NCBI RefSeq assembly: GCF_003269295.1 | Contig: NZ_QLTT01000013.1 | Span: 124,001-188,000 of the forward strand | Origin: Lentzea atacamensis | GTDB lineage: Bacteria; Actinomycetota; Actinomycetes; Mycobacteriales; Pseudonocardiaceae | Length of the DNA: 64,000 bases | Reading direction: 5' to 3' | Shown here: in pieces, positions 50,217 through 59,311 of the stretch | Numbering within the stretch: the stretch's first letter is position 1 | Layout: the number at the start of each line of letters is the position of its first letter | Position numbers and translations under genes: made by a program | The notes under the pieces: generated by a model | What the model was told of the DNA's origin: nothing | Database searches by the model: none | What the model saw: only the letters and a program-made list of their open reading frames with translations

Positions 50217-51502
50217 CAGAAGAACTCCGCGAGCACGTGGCGGAGGAACTGTTGCGTTCGCGCGCGCGTTCCACCGCATTGACCGACGCCGTCGACGAGC
50301 ACGATCTCGTCCGGCAGCACTCGAAGCTGATGTCGCCGCTGGTCTGGGACCTGGCGCACATCGGCAACCAGGAGGAGCTCTGGCTCGTTCGCGACGTCGG
50401 CGGTCGCGAACCGGTCCGCAGTGACATCGACGAGTACTACGACGCGTTCAAGTACGGGCGCAGCGTCAGGCCCGAGTTGCCGCTGCTCAACCCGAAGGAA
50501 GCCCGCCAGTACGTCGGGGACGTGCGCGGCAAGGTGTTCGACGTGCTGGAGAAGGTGCCGCTGCAGGGCCGCAGGCTCGTCGAGAACGGGTTCGCGTTCG
50601 GCATGATCGTGCAGCACGAGCAGCAGCACGACGAGACGATGCTCGCCACGCACCAGCTGCGCACCGGTGAACCGGTGCTGCACGCGCCCGCGCCGCCGCG
50701 CGGAAAGCTCGTTCCCGCAACGGAAGCGTTCATTCCGGGCGGACCGTTCGAAATGGGCACGTCGGACGAACCGTGGGCGTTGGACAACGAACGTCCCGCG
50801 CACACCGTCCACGTCGACGCGTTCTTCATCGACACCACACCGGTCACGAACGCCGAGTTCGCCGAGTTCGTGCTGGCCGGCGGCTACGACGACCGTCGTC
50901 TGTGGACGGAGGCGGGCTGGGAGCACCGGACGACGGCCAAGCTGGTCGCTCCGCGCTTCTGGCAGCGCGAGGGGAACTCGTTCACCCGCACCGCGTTCGG
51001 CGTGACCGAGCCGATCGTGCCGGACGAACCCGTTGTGCACGTGTGCTTCCACGAGGCGCAGGCGTATGCGACGTGGGTGGGCAAGCGACTTCCGACCGAG
51101 CCGGAGTGGGAGAAGGCCGCCCGCTTCGATCCTGAAACCGGGCAAACCCGCCGTTACCCCTGGGGCGACGAGGAACCGACGGAGCTCCACGCGAACCTCG
51201 GCCAGCGCCACCTGCGGCCGGCACCGGTCGGGGCCTACCCGGCGGGGGTGTCCGCGAGCGGTGTGCACCAGCTGATCGGTGACGTCTGGGAGTGGACCTC
51301 ATCGGACTTCCACGGCTATCCGGGCTTCGAGGCCTTCCCGTACCGCGAGTACTCGGAGGTCTTTTTCGGGCCGGACTACAAGGTGCTGCGCGGTGGCTCG
51401 TTCGGCACCGACAAGTCCGCGATCCGGGCGACGTTCCGCAACTGGGACTACCCGATCAGAAGGCAGATCTTCGCCGGCTTCCGCTGCGCCAGGGACGCCT
51501 AG
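50213..51502 (+). CDS. egtB: Hercynine oxygenase (sulfoxide synthase) EgtB
   Basis: This 429-residue non-heme iron enzyme couples gamma-glutamylcysteine (or cysteine) to hercynine with O2. The N-terminal DinB domain has the iron ligands H in LAHIGNQEEL and the HxxxHxE motif in VQHEQQHDET. The C-terminal FGE-sulfatase domain contains FEMGTSDEPWALDNERP, GKRLPTEPEWEKAA and VLRGGSFGTD. Gene order after egtA, with gamma-glutamylcysteine as a likely substrate, fits the mycobacterial type. The stop lies 3 nt before egtC. Confidence 0.94.
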   Translation: MTEELREHVAEELLRSRARSTALTDAVDEHDLVRQHSKLMSPLVWDLAHIGNQEELWLVRDVGGREPVRSDIDEYYDAFKYGRSVRPELPLLNPKEARQYVGDVRGKVFDVLEKVPLQGRRLVENGFAFGMIVQHEQQHDETMLATHQLRTGEPVLHAPAPPRGKLVPATEAFIPGGPFEMGTSDEPWALDNERPAHTVHVDAFFIDTTPVTNAEFAEFVLAGGYDDRRLWTEAGWEHRTTAKLVAPRFWQREGNSFTRTAFGVTEPIVPDEPVVHVCFHEAQAYATWVGKRLPTEPEWEKAARFDPETGQTRRYPWGDEEPTELHANLGQRHLRPAPVGAYPAGVSASGVHQLIGDVWEWTSSDFHGYPGFEAFPYREYSEVFFGPDYKVLRGGSFGTDKSAIRATFRNWDYPIRRQIFAGFRCARDA

Positions 51503-51505
51503 GCG

Positions 51506-52231
51506 ATGTGCCGCCATCTGGCTTACCTGGGCCCCGCCGTGCCTGTGGCGGGCCTGGTCTACGACGCGCCGCACTCGCTGGAGCGCCAGTCGTACGCGCC
51601 GAAGGACATGCAGGCCGGGGGAACCGTGAACGTCGACGGCTACGGCGTCGGCTGGTTCCCCGGTCCGGTCCGGTACCGGCGCGCGGGCACGTTGTGGAGC
51701 GACCCGAACCTGCGGCAGCTGGCGTCCGCGGAGTCGACGGCCTTCCTGGCCGCGGTCCGCTCGGCGACCACCGGGATGCCGGTCGCCGACGCGGCGTGCG
51801 CGCCGTTCACCGACGGCACCTGGTTGTTCAGCCACAACGGACGCGTCGACGGCTGGCCGCACACCGTGGCCGGGCTCGCGAAGACGCTGGACGTGACCGA
51901 CGTGCTCACGATGGACGCGCCGACCGACTCCGCGCTGTTGTGGACGGTGCTCAGACGCCGGCTGGAAACGGGGAAGAACCCGGCGCAAACGCTTGTTGAA
52001 CTGGTGCGGGAAGTGACGGACGCGGCGCCGAAGTCGCGCCTGAACTTCCTGCTGACCAACGGAGAAGTGCTCGTGGGGACGACGTGGACACACGCCCTGT
52101 GGGTGCTCGCCAAAGGACAGAGCGTGACGCTCGCGTCCGAACCGCTTGACGACGACCCGGACTGGCGGGAGATCCCCGACCGGCACGTGGTCACCGCCGT
52201 TCCATCCACTGTGGAGGTTCGACCGATATGA
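51506..52231 (+). CDS. egtC: Gamma-glutamyl-hercynylcysteine sulfoxide amidohydrolase EgtC
   Basis: The 241-residue class II glutamine amidotransferase-like hydrolase begins MCRHLAYLG, so the catalytic cysteine becomes N-terminal after methionine removal. FSHNGRVDGW and the DSALLWTVL segment are family markers. It removes the glutamate from the hercynylcysteine conjugate, so the EgtA-EgtB-EgtC branch is complete. Its stop overlaps the egtD ATG by 4 nt. Function assignment is supported by both neighbours. Confidence 0.93.
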   Translation: MCRHLAYLGPAVPVAGLVYDAPHSLERQSYAPKDMQAGGTVNVDGYGVGWFPGPVRYRRAGTLWSDPNLRQLASAESTAFLAAVRSATTGMPVADAACAPFTDGTWLFSHNGRVDGWPHTVAGLAKTLDVTDVLTMDAPTDSALLWTVLRRRLETGKNPAQTLVELVREVTDAAPKSRLNFLLTNGEVLVGTTWTHALWVLAKGQSVTLASEPLDDDPDWREIPDRHVVTAVPSTVEVRPI

Positions 52232-53199
52232 CCGAGCCGGTGCTGGACGTTCATCTCACGCCGGAGGACGCCGCACACGCGCTACGTGCCGACGTGCGCG
52301 CCGGGCTGACGGCAAGCCCGAAGTGGGTGTCGCCGAAGTGGTTCTACGACGCGGTGGGCAGCGCGTTGTTCGAGGACATCACGCGACTGCCCGAGTACTA
52401 CCCGACGCGCGCCGAACGCGAGGTGCTCGGCGACCGCGCGAGCGAGATCGCGGCGACGACCGGGGCGCATTCGCTGGTGGAGCTGGGGTCCGGGTCGTCG
52501 GAGAAGACGCGGCTGCTGCTCAGCGCCCTTCGCGAGCACGGGACGTTGCAGGAGTTCGTGCCTCAGGACGTGTCGGTGTCGGCGTTGACGGACGCGGCGC
52601 ACGCGATCATGGCGGACTATCCGGGGCTGCGCGTGCACGGTGTGGTCGGCGACTTCACACAGCACCTGTCGCTGCTGCCGGGTGAGTCACCGCGCCTGGT
52701 GGCGTTCCTGGGCGGCACGATCGGCAACCTGATCCCGGAGGAGCGGGAGAAGTTCTTCCGCGCCGTCCGCGACGTGGTGCAGCCGGGGGAGTGGCTGCTG
52801 CTCGGCACGGACCTGGTGAAGGACGAGCAGACGCTGGTGCGCGCGTACGACGACGCGCAGGGTGTCACTGCGGAGTTCAACCGCAACGTGTTGAACGTGC
52901 TCAACCGCGAGGTCGGCGGCGACTTCGACGTCGAGTCGTTCGAGCACGTGGCGTTGTGGAACGCCGAGCGGGAATGGATCGAGATGCGGTTGCGCGCCAA
53001 GCGGGACATGCGGGTGACGCTCGCCGACCTCGGCCTGACCGTGGAATTCCGCGCGGGTGAGGAACTGCGGACCGAGGTGTCGGCGAAGTTCCGCGAGGAA
53101 GGCGTGCGGCGGGAGCTGGAAGAGGGCGGATTTTCCTTGCACCGCTGGTGGACCGACACAGAAGGCAGGTTCGCGGTGTCGCTGGCCCGGGCTGTCTAG
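52228..53199 (+). CDS. egtD: L-histidine N-alpha-methyltransferase EgtD
   Basis: The 323-residue SAM-dependent enzyme trimethylates histidine to hercynine, the first step of ergothioneine synthesis. FYDAVGSALFEDITRLPEYYPTR is the conserved N-terminal block, LVELGSGSSEKTRLLL the SAM loop and LVAFLGGTIGNLIPEE a further signature. It ends the cluster. No egtE (beta-lyase) follows; the next gene is a secreted hydrolase. Confidence 0.94.
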   Translation: MTEPVLDVHLTPEDAAHALRADVRAGLTASPKWVSPKWFYDAVGSALFEDITRLPEYYPTRAEREVLGDRASEIAATTGAHSLVELGSGSSEKTRLLLSALREHGTLQEFVPQDVSVSALTDAAHAIMADYPGLRVHGVVGDFTQHLSLLPGESPRLVAFLGGTIGNLIPEEREKFFRAVRDVVQPGEWLLLGTDLVKDEQTLVRAYDDAQGVTAEFNRNVLNVLNREVGGDFDVESFEHVALWNAEREWIEMRLRAKRDMRVTLADLGLTVEFRAGEELRTEVSAKFREEGVRRELEEGGFSLHRWWTDTEGRFAVSLARAV

Positions 53200-53272
53200 G
53201 GTCAGGGCACTGGGGATACAACCCTCCGATAGGCGGGTACAAACGGCGCACCGTGGGTGATGGGGTGCTTCC

Positions 53273-54904
53273 GTGACGTCATCACCTGCATCTGTGCGTG
53301 CCGTGCGTGCCGCGCTTGCCTGCGCGCTCGTGCTGGGCACCATCGTTTCCGGTCTGGGCACGGCGAGTGCCCAGACCGAGACCTCCGCCGTCAGACCCGC
53401 TGCCTGGGGGCAGTGTGCGGCAGGCGAACTCGCCAACCTCCCGGCCAGCGTGACCCCCGAGGAGAAGGCGCGGCTCAGCTGCGCCGTCCAGGAGGTGCCC
53501 GTCGACCACTCGCGCCCGCGAGGTGAGAAGACCGGCATCGCCATGATGAAGCGGCCCGCCAACGACCCGGCGCGCAAGATCGGCACGATCTTCCTCAACC
53601 CCGGAGGTCCCGGCGGTTCCGGCTACGTCCGCGGTGCCGTCGCGAAGAACTACTTCCAGCCTGCGGTGCTGGACCGGTTCGACATCGTCGGCTTCGACCC
53701 GCGCGGTGTGGCCCGCAGTGCCCCGTTGCGCTGCTTCCGCACGCAGGAAGAGGCGGAGGCGGTGGCGCAGGGCTGGTACGAGCTGCCCATCACCAAGGAG
53801 GAGATCGCGAGCTCGCTGCGGCAGTCCAAGGTCTACACGGACTACTGCAAGATCAACGCCGGCCCGCTGCTCAACCACATGTCGACCGAGGCCGTCGCGC
53901 GCGACCTCGACGTCCTGCGCGAGGCCGTCGGCGACAAGCAGCTCAACTTCGTCGGCTTCTCCTACGGCACGCTGCTCGGCTCGACGTACGCCAACATCTT
54001 CCCGCACCGCACGCGGGCGATGGTGATCGACGGCAACGTCGACCCGCGGCTGCGCCTGACCAACGGCACCGAGTACGACCGCCAGCGCGCGCAGGGCTTC
54101 GAGATCGCGCTCGACGCGATGCTGAAGCGCTGTGACGCGGTGGGTGCGGCCAAGTGCGCGTTCGCCGGCAACGCCCGCCAGAAGTTCGAGAACATGAAGG
54201 CCGCGCTGCGCAAGAACGGCCCGGTCGCGGTGCCGGGCGAGCCCGCCCCGGTCTCGCTGGCCACCGTCACCGGCAGGGTGGCGGGCGACCTGTACTCGGT
54301 GGCGCGGATCAACACTCTGGTGCCGTGGCTGCAGAAGGTCCACGTGGCCCTCAACCCGGCAGAGGCGTCCGCCGCGGCGCTGAGCGTTCAGTCCGCTGTG
54401 GACGTTCCCGAGCCGGCGAACAACAACGGTCGCTGGGACGTGGACGCGCTGCCGGACACCCCGTACACCGCCGACGACTCCTACTACGCGGTCAACTGCA
54501 CCGACAAGCCGTTCGCGCGTACGAACCGCTTCTGGGAGCAGACGGCGAACAAGTGGGAGAAGGAGTCGCCCACGTTCGGCCGCTACCAGGCCGCGTCCGA
54601 CCTGATGACGTGCCCGACCTGGCCGACGCGCCACCCGGACCGCTGGATCGGCCCGTGGAACCGCCACACGAAGAACCCGATCGTCGTGGTGGGCAACTAC
54701 TACGACCCGGCGACGCAGTACCTGTTCTCGCAGCGCATGGCCAAGCAGCTCGGCAACGCGCGGCTGATCAGCGTCGACTCGTTCGGCCACTGCATCCTGG
54801 GCCGCTCGGCAGCCACCGACGCGGCCGTGGCCGCGTACCTGGTGGACCTCGTCGCGCCGGTTGACGGCTCGGTGTTCCAGCCGAACGTTCAGCCGTTCGC
54901 CTGA
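53273..54904 (+). CDS. Secreted alpha/beta-hydrolase, tripeptidyl aminopeptidase-like
   Basis: The 543-residue precursor has a signal peptide cleaved near TASAQ. The hydrolase domain shows the oxyanion region LNPGGPGGSGY, the nucleophile serine in GFSYGTLLGS, the aspartate in YYDPATQYLF and the histidine in FGHCILG, as in SlpD/Tap-type tripeptidyl aminopeptidases of Streptomyces. The C-terminal TAP-like domain is present. It would trim exported peptides. GTG start; the last 16 bp overlap the convergent membrane protein gene. Confidence 0.87.
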   Translation: MTSSPASVRAVRAALACALVLGTIVSGLGTASAQTETSAVRPAAWGQCAAGELANLPASVTPEEKARLSCAVQEVPVDHSRPRGEKTGIAMMKRPANDPARKIGTIFLNPGGPGGSGYVRGAVAKNYFQPAVLDRFDIVGFDPRGVARSAPLRCFRTQEEAEAVAQGWYELPITKEEIASSLRQSKVYTDYCKINAGPLLNHMSTEAVARDLDVLREAVGDKQLNFVGFSYGTLLGSTYANIFPHRTRAMVIDGNVDPRLRLTNGTEYDRQRAQGFEIALDAMLKRCDAVGAAKCAFAGNARQKFENMKAALRKNGPVAVPGEPAPVSLATVTGRVAGDLYSVARINTLVPWLQKVHVALNPAEASAAALSVQSAVDVPEPANNNGRWDVDALPDTPYTADDSYYAVNCTDKPFARTNRFWEQTANKWEKESPTFGRYQAASDLMTCPTWPTRHPDRWIGPWNRHTKNPIVVVGNYYDPATQYLFSQRMAKQLGNARLISVDSFGHCILGRSAATDAAVAAYLVDLVAPVDGSVFQPNVQPFA

Positions 54905-55869
54905 TCGGGCTCGCGGCGGTGGCGGTGCCGGTACAGCGCCGCCACCGCCGCGCCGGCCAGGAGCACTCCGCCCGCGATCAGCCAGATCGGGGAGCTCTGC
55001 TCGTCGGTGAAACCGGTGTCCACGGGCACAGCCCTGAGCGTGGCGAACGTCTGCGCCTCGTCGCGGGGCACGAGGGTCTGACCCACGGCCACCGCACCGA
55101 GTGCGCAGACCGCGACCACGGCCAGCGTGCGTTGCTTGATCGCTGACGCGACCAGCAGCACTCCCGCACTGAGGAACGGCGTCAGCGCCGCCGAGGCCAG
55201 CGACACCAGGGCCACGGCACCGTCGACGCCGTTCTTCTTGACCCAGGCCCAGATTCCCAGTCCGAGCGTCACGGTGATCGCGATGATCGTGACCAGCAAC
55301 GTCCACGGTCCCCGCTGGTCGATCAACACGAGCGCGAGAATCCCGATGCCGGTCAGGTAGCGGGCGTCCCTGCGCGGCCCGATCGCGGCGGCAGCGGCGG
55401 CGAAGAGCACGATCGGGGCCTCGAACGGCATCTGCCACACCGCCACGGCGTACAGGGCGCCTGCGACAGCCACGCGCCAGCTGAGGCACCGGATCGCCCA
55501 GCCCAGCACGCCGACGACAAGTGCCCACGCCGGGAGGAAGGGCAGCTCGACGAGGTACGTGGTGTCGTCGGAGCCGTACAGATCGGTGCTCCGGTACCAG
55601 CCAGGCTGGCTGCCACCGCAGACAATTCCGCCGTGGAGGCAGGGGTCGTCGGAGAGCGGCGGGCTGATGGCCATGGTGACTGTGCGAACTGCGAACGCAC
55701 TGATCCCCGCGATCACCAGCGCCACCCATGCAGGTCGTGGCGCCACGACGATGAGCAGCACAGTGATCGCCACGGCCGCGTACGTGAGCGGTAGCAGCCA
55801 GTGCATCTGGTCGTTGATCAGGGAGAGAGCGACGAGCGCCGCCCCGGAGATGATCGTCCGCCAGATCAC
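54889..55869 (-). CDS. Polytopic membrane protein of unknown function
   Basis: The 326-residue protein has about 9-10 hydrophobic helices (for example ALVALSLINDQMHWLLPLTY, AVRTVTMAI, WALVVGVLGWAI, VLLVASAIK) and one larger extracellular-looking loop with two cysteines (DDPCLHGGIVCGGSQPGW), possibly disulfide-bonded. No family is recognised. The GTG start overlaps the stop of the TauE/SafE-like gene by 4 nt, so the two are translated together; earlier in-frame starts would overlap that gene. Confidence 0.75.
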   Translation of the reverse strand: MIWRTIISGAALVALSLINDQMHWLLPLTYAAVAITVLLIVVAPRPAWVALVIAGISAFAVRTVTMAISPPLSDDPCLHGGIVCGGSQPGWYRSTDLYGSDDTTYLVELPFLPAWALVVGVLGWAIRCLSWRVAVAGALYAVAVWQMPFEAPIVLFAAAAAAIGPRRDARYLTGIGILALVLIDQRGPWTLLVTIIAITVTLGLGIWAWVKKNGVDGAVALVSLASAALTPFLSAGVLLVASAIKQRTLAVVAVCALGAVAVGQTLVPRDEAQTFATLRAVPVDTGFTDEQSSPIWLIAGGVLLAGAAVAALYRHRHRREPDQANG

Positions 55870-56585
55870 AGCAGCGCGCTCCTCACGATCAGCACCACGG
55901 CACTCGCCCCCGCCACGACCAGCATGGGGGTCCTGATGCCGCCCGCGTCGAACCTCTTGCGCAACGGCCCGGACAGCAGGAAACCCGCCACCAGGAAGGG
56001 GATCAGCGCGAGCCCCGCCCACAGCTGGTGCGCGGTGACGTTACCGGTGGCGGTGAGGCCGATGATCGAGACCACCGAGCCCAGCGTGAAGAACGCCGCC
56101 AGCGTCGCCCTGACCTGAGGGCCCGACTGGTTCTGGTAGAGCAGTGCGACCATCGGGCCGCCGATCGACGTCGCCGTGCCGAACGAGCCGCTCGCGACAC
56201 CGGCCGTCACGAGCGATGGCGGCGTGGGCTGCGGGCGCCAGGAGATGACCGACAGCAGCACGCACGCCAGCACCGCGACGCCGACCACGACACCGAAGCT
56301 CTTGGGGTCGAGCGAGTCCACGATCCAGATGCCGACGACCGTGCCCGGCAGGCGGCCCAGCATCGCCCAGCCCACACCGCGCCAGTCGACGTGACCGAAC
56401 TCCCTGACCAGCGACATCATCGCGTGCGCACTGGCGACGACCAGCACGGGCACCGGCACGAGCGCCGGGTCGAGCAGCGCCAGCAGCGGCACGGCCACCA
56501 GCGCCAGGCCGAAGCCGATCAGGCCCTGCAGCAGTCCCCCCAACGCGACCACGACACCCGCCACCGCCAACAATCCCCAGGACAT
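55866..56585 (-). CDS. TauE/SafE-family membrane permease
   Basis: The 239-residue protein has the TauE/SafE pattern: an N-terminal GGLLQGLIGFGLALVAVPLL and the repeated second-half copy GSFGTATSIGGPMVALLYQ, with 7-8 helices overall. Family members move sulfite, taurine breakdown products or other organic anions. ATG chosen at MSWGLL; a TTG three codons upstream is less likely. Coupled to the next membrane protein gene, with which it may form a complex. Confidence 0.84.
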   Translation of the reverse strand: MSWGLLAVAGVVVALGGLLQGLIGFGLALVAVPLLALLDPALVPVPVLVVASAHAMMSLVREFGHVDWRGVGWAMLGRLPGTVVGIWIVDSLDPKSFGVVVGVAVLACVLLSVISWRPQPTPPSLVTAGVASGSFGTATSIGGPMVALLYQNQSGPQVRATLAAFFTLGSVVSIIGLTATGNVTAHQLWAGLALIPFLVAGFLLSGPLRKRFDAGGIRTPMLVVAGASAVVLIVRSALL

Positions 56586-56667
56586 GGTTAGCAAGGCTAC
56601 AGATCAGTGCTCGGAGGTCTTCTCTCCGTTCGCCTGGCGTTGGTGCAGGCCACCTACAGTCCGCGCC

Positions 56668-58434
56668 ATGACTGCGTCCCGCCGCTCCTTCCTGCTCGGC
56701 ACCGGTGCCGCCGCTGCCGCTGCCGCCCTGGTCACGCCTGGTTCCGCAGCGGCTGACATCGTTGTCCAGGGCGGCAGGCCGGACCCCGAGGCGCGCAGGT
56801 TCACGCTCGCCGTGATCCCGGACACGCAGTACATGTTCGACCTGGACCGCGGCGACCCGGCACCGTTGAAGGCCACGTTGCAGTACCTGATCGACCACCA
56901 GAGGTCGGAGAACATCGTCTTCGTCAGCCACCTCGGCGACCTCGTCGAGAACGGGCGGCAGAGCGAGATCGACGACATCAGCGAGCGGTTCGAGGTGCTC
57001 GACCGGCGCCGCGTCGGGTACAGCGTGCTCGCGGGCAACCACGACCTGCCGGACTCGCGCACCGACGACCAGCGCGGCCGCACGCCGTACCTGGACAGGT
57101 TCGGGCCGCAGCGGTTCCGGCACTCGCCGACGTTCCGCGGGTCGAGCGCCGACGGCTACAACACGTTCCACGTGTTCCGGGCCGCGGGCAAGGAGTGGCT
57201 GGTCCTGGCGCTGGACTGGCGCATGTCCGCCAAGGGTTTCGAGTGGGCGCGCTCGGTGCTGAAGCAACACGCCAAGCTGCCGGTCATCCTCACCACGCAC
57301 GAACTGGTCTACGACGGCGGCGACGGTGTCGCGGCGATGTCCGACTACGGGCACAAGCTGTGGGACGACCTGATCAAGGACAACGACCAGATCTTCCTGG
57401 CGCTGAACGGGCACTTCTGGCCTCCGGCACGGGCGACGCTGCGCAACGCCGCGGGCAACGACGTGCATGTGCACATCACGAACTACCAGGACCGCTACTA
57501 CGGTGGCGGCGCGATGATCCGGCTCTACCACTTCGACCTCGACCGCAAGACCATCGACGTGCGCACGCTGTCGCCGTGGCTGGTGGGCAAGAGGACGCTC
57601 AACCCGCTGGAGCGCAAGGAGATCGAGCTGACCGGGCCTGTCGACCGGTTCAGCGTGCCGATCGACTTCGAGCAGCGGTTCGCCCGGTTCGACCCGCCGG
57701 TGCTGCCGACGGCACAGCCCGCCCGTGACGTCCTGGTGCACGGCACCGTCGCGTACTGGCGGCTCGGCGAAGGGCTGAAGGACCTGTCCGGCAACGGCAA
57801 CGACCTCACGCAGACCGGCACGCTGACGGCGTCGGACGACCATCACCGGTTCGCGCCGTCGCACCGGTCGCTGTTCTTCGGCAAGAGCGGCTACCTGACC
57901 ACTGTGGACGGTGCGCCGCTGAACCGGCAGACGTTCGAGCGCGGTTACACGATCGAGCTGTTCCTCAAGCTGCCCAAGGACTTCAATCACCCGTGGTGCG
58001 GTCTGTTCACCAAGCTCGCGCCCGGTTCGGCGGCCGGCAAGACCGGGGACGACCCGAGCGAGCCGATCGCCACGCTGAACCTCGCCGGCGGCGGCAGCCT
58101 GCAGTGGGCGGTGTTCCCGCGCAACCTGCCGGGGCTGTCCACGAACTGGGGCCACGAGATGGACTACGAGACGTGGTGGCACGTCGCGGTGGTCAACGAC
58201 GGCGTGCACACCACGATGTACGTCGACGGATCTCCCTTGCTGCGCAACCCTTCGACGCCCGCACGCGGCATCTCGACCGCAGGCGACCCGTGGCTCGTCG
58301 GTGCCTACGCGTACGACAAGGTCGTCGAGAAGTCGTTGCACGGCTGGATCGGTGACATGCGGGTCGTGAACCGGCCGCTCGACAGGTCCGAGTTCATGCG
58401 GTCGAAGGCAGCCCGAACTTCGGGAACAGACTGA
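56668..58434 (+). CDS. Tat-exported metallophosphoesterase with LamG-like domain
   Basis: The 588-residue precursor has a twin-arginine signal (SRRSFLLGTGAAAAAAALV). The catalytic domain (about 45-300) shows the calcineurin-like motifs PDTQYM, HLGDLVENG, GNHDLPDS, TTHELVYDG and LNGHFWP. A C-terminal concanavalin/LamG-type module (about 370-580) includes VAYWRLGEGLKDLSGNGND and WWHVAVVNDG. It probably dephosphorylates or cleaves a polymer outside the cell. A TACAGT -10 box ends 7 nt before the ATG, so the mRNA is likely leaderless. It overlaps the convergent sigma factor gene by 41 bp. Confidence 0.86.
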   Translation: MTASRRSFLLGTGAAAAAAALVTPGSAAADIVVQGGRPDPEARRFTLAVIPDTQYMFDLDRGDPAPLKATLQYLIDHQRSENIVFVSHLGDLVENGRQSEIDDISERFEVLDRRRVGYSVLAGNHDLPDSRTDDQRGRTPYLDRFGPQRFRHSPTFRGSSADGYNTFHVFRAAGKEWLVLALDWRMSAKGFEWARSVLKQHAKLPVILTTHELVYDGGDGVAAMSDYGHKLWDDLIKDNDQIFLALNGHFWPPARATLRNAAGNDVHVHITNYQDRYYGGGAMIRLYHFDLDRKTIDVRTLSPWLVGKRTLNPLERKEIELTGPVDRFSVPIDFEQRFARFDPPVLPTAQPARDVLVHGTVAYWRLGEGLKDLSGNGNDLTQTGTLTASDDHHRFAPSHRSLFFGKSGYLTTVDGAPLNRQTFERGYTIELFLKLPKDFNHPWCGLFTKLAPGSAAGKTGDDPSEPIATLNLAGGGSLQWAVFPRNLPGLSTNWGHEMDYETWWHVAVVNDGVHTTMYVDGSPLLRNPSTPARGISTAGDPWLVGAYAYDKVVEKSLHGWIGDMRVVNRPLDRSEFMRSKAARTSGTD

Positions 58435-59311
58435 GGTCGAAGAACGACGAGACGCGCGTGATCCGGTCGTCCCGCACTTCCAGCACCTGGAGGTTGAACG
58501 GCCGGAACACACCGTCGGCATCTCTCAGGTACAGCCCGTAGGCGGGCTGGCCGTTCGCTTCCGCTTCGATCATCCGCGCGCCGTGGGGGACGGCCGGGCA
58601 CTGGTTCGCGAGGTGCCACGCGACCATCTCGGGACCGCGGTACCACTGCGGGTACGGCGGCATCTCCCAGACGACGTCCTCGGTGAACATGCCGATGATC
58701 GCCGGGATGTCCTTGGCCTCGAACGCCGTCATCCACCGGTCCAGCAGCTGCTTCGCGTCCGCGGGTTCGGTGACGGAGTCCTCGGTGAGGTCCTTGAGCT
58801 GCGCGTGCGCGCGTTGCAGCGCGCTGTTGACGGCCGCGACGGTCATGTCGAGCTGGTCGGCGGTCTCGGCGGCGGTCAGCCGCAGCACGTCGCGCAGGAT
58901 CAGCACCGCGCGCTGCCTCGGCGGCAGGTGCTGGAGGGCGGCGACGAACGCGAGCCGGGTGGACTCGCGTTCGGTGACGATCGCGGCCGGGTCGGTCGGG
59001 AACGGCTCCAGCCACGGGATCTCGTGGTCCTGGGTCAGCGGGTCGTCCTGCGCCGAGCTCGTGGACAGCCCGAACGGCATCGGCCGCCGGGTCCGGCTGT
59101 CGAGCGCGGTGAGGCAGACGTTCGTCGCGATGCGGTACAGCCACGTTCGCACCGACGAGCGGCCCTCGAACTGGCCGTACGCCTTCCACGCGCGCAGGTA
59201 CGTCTCCTGCACCAGGTCCTCGGCGTCGTGCACTGAGCCGAGCATCCGGTAGCAGTGCGCGAGCAGCTCGCGGCGGAACGGGTCCGCGACGGTCGCGAAA
59301 TCCACTGTCAC
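58394..59311 (-). CDS. ECF RNA polymerase sigma factor with SnoaL-like C-terminal domain
   Basis: The 305-residue protein has sigma-70 region 2 (ELLAHCYRMLGSVHDAEDLV) and region 4 (LQHLPPRQRAVLILRDVLRL, then AAETADQLDMTVAAVNSALQ), followed by a SnoaL/NTF2-like domain (WMTAFEAKDIPAIIGMFTED). This is the SigG/SigJ-type extended ECF group, in which the extra domain takes the place of an anti-sigma factor. The GTG overlaps the stop of the WYL regulator gene by 4 nt, so both are in one operon, the regulator first. Target promoters unknown. Confidence 0.87.
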   Translation of the reverse strand: MTVDFATVADPFRRELLAHCYRMLGSVHDAEDLVQETYLRAWKAYGQFEGRSSVRTWLYRIATNVCLTALDSRTRRPMPFGLSTSSAQDDPLTQDHEIPWLEPFPTDPAAIVTERESTRLAFVAALQHLPPRQRAVLILRDVLRLTAAETADQLDMTVAAVNSALQRAHAQLKDLTEDSVTEPADAKQLLDRWMTAFEAKDIPAIIGMFTEDVVWEMPPYPQWYRGPEMVAWHLANQCPAVPHGARMIEAEANGQPAYGLYLRDADGVFRPFNLQVLEVRDDRITRVSSFFDLSLFPKFGLPSTA

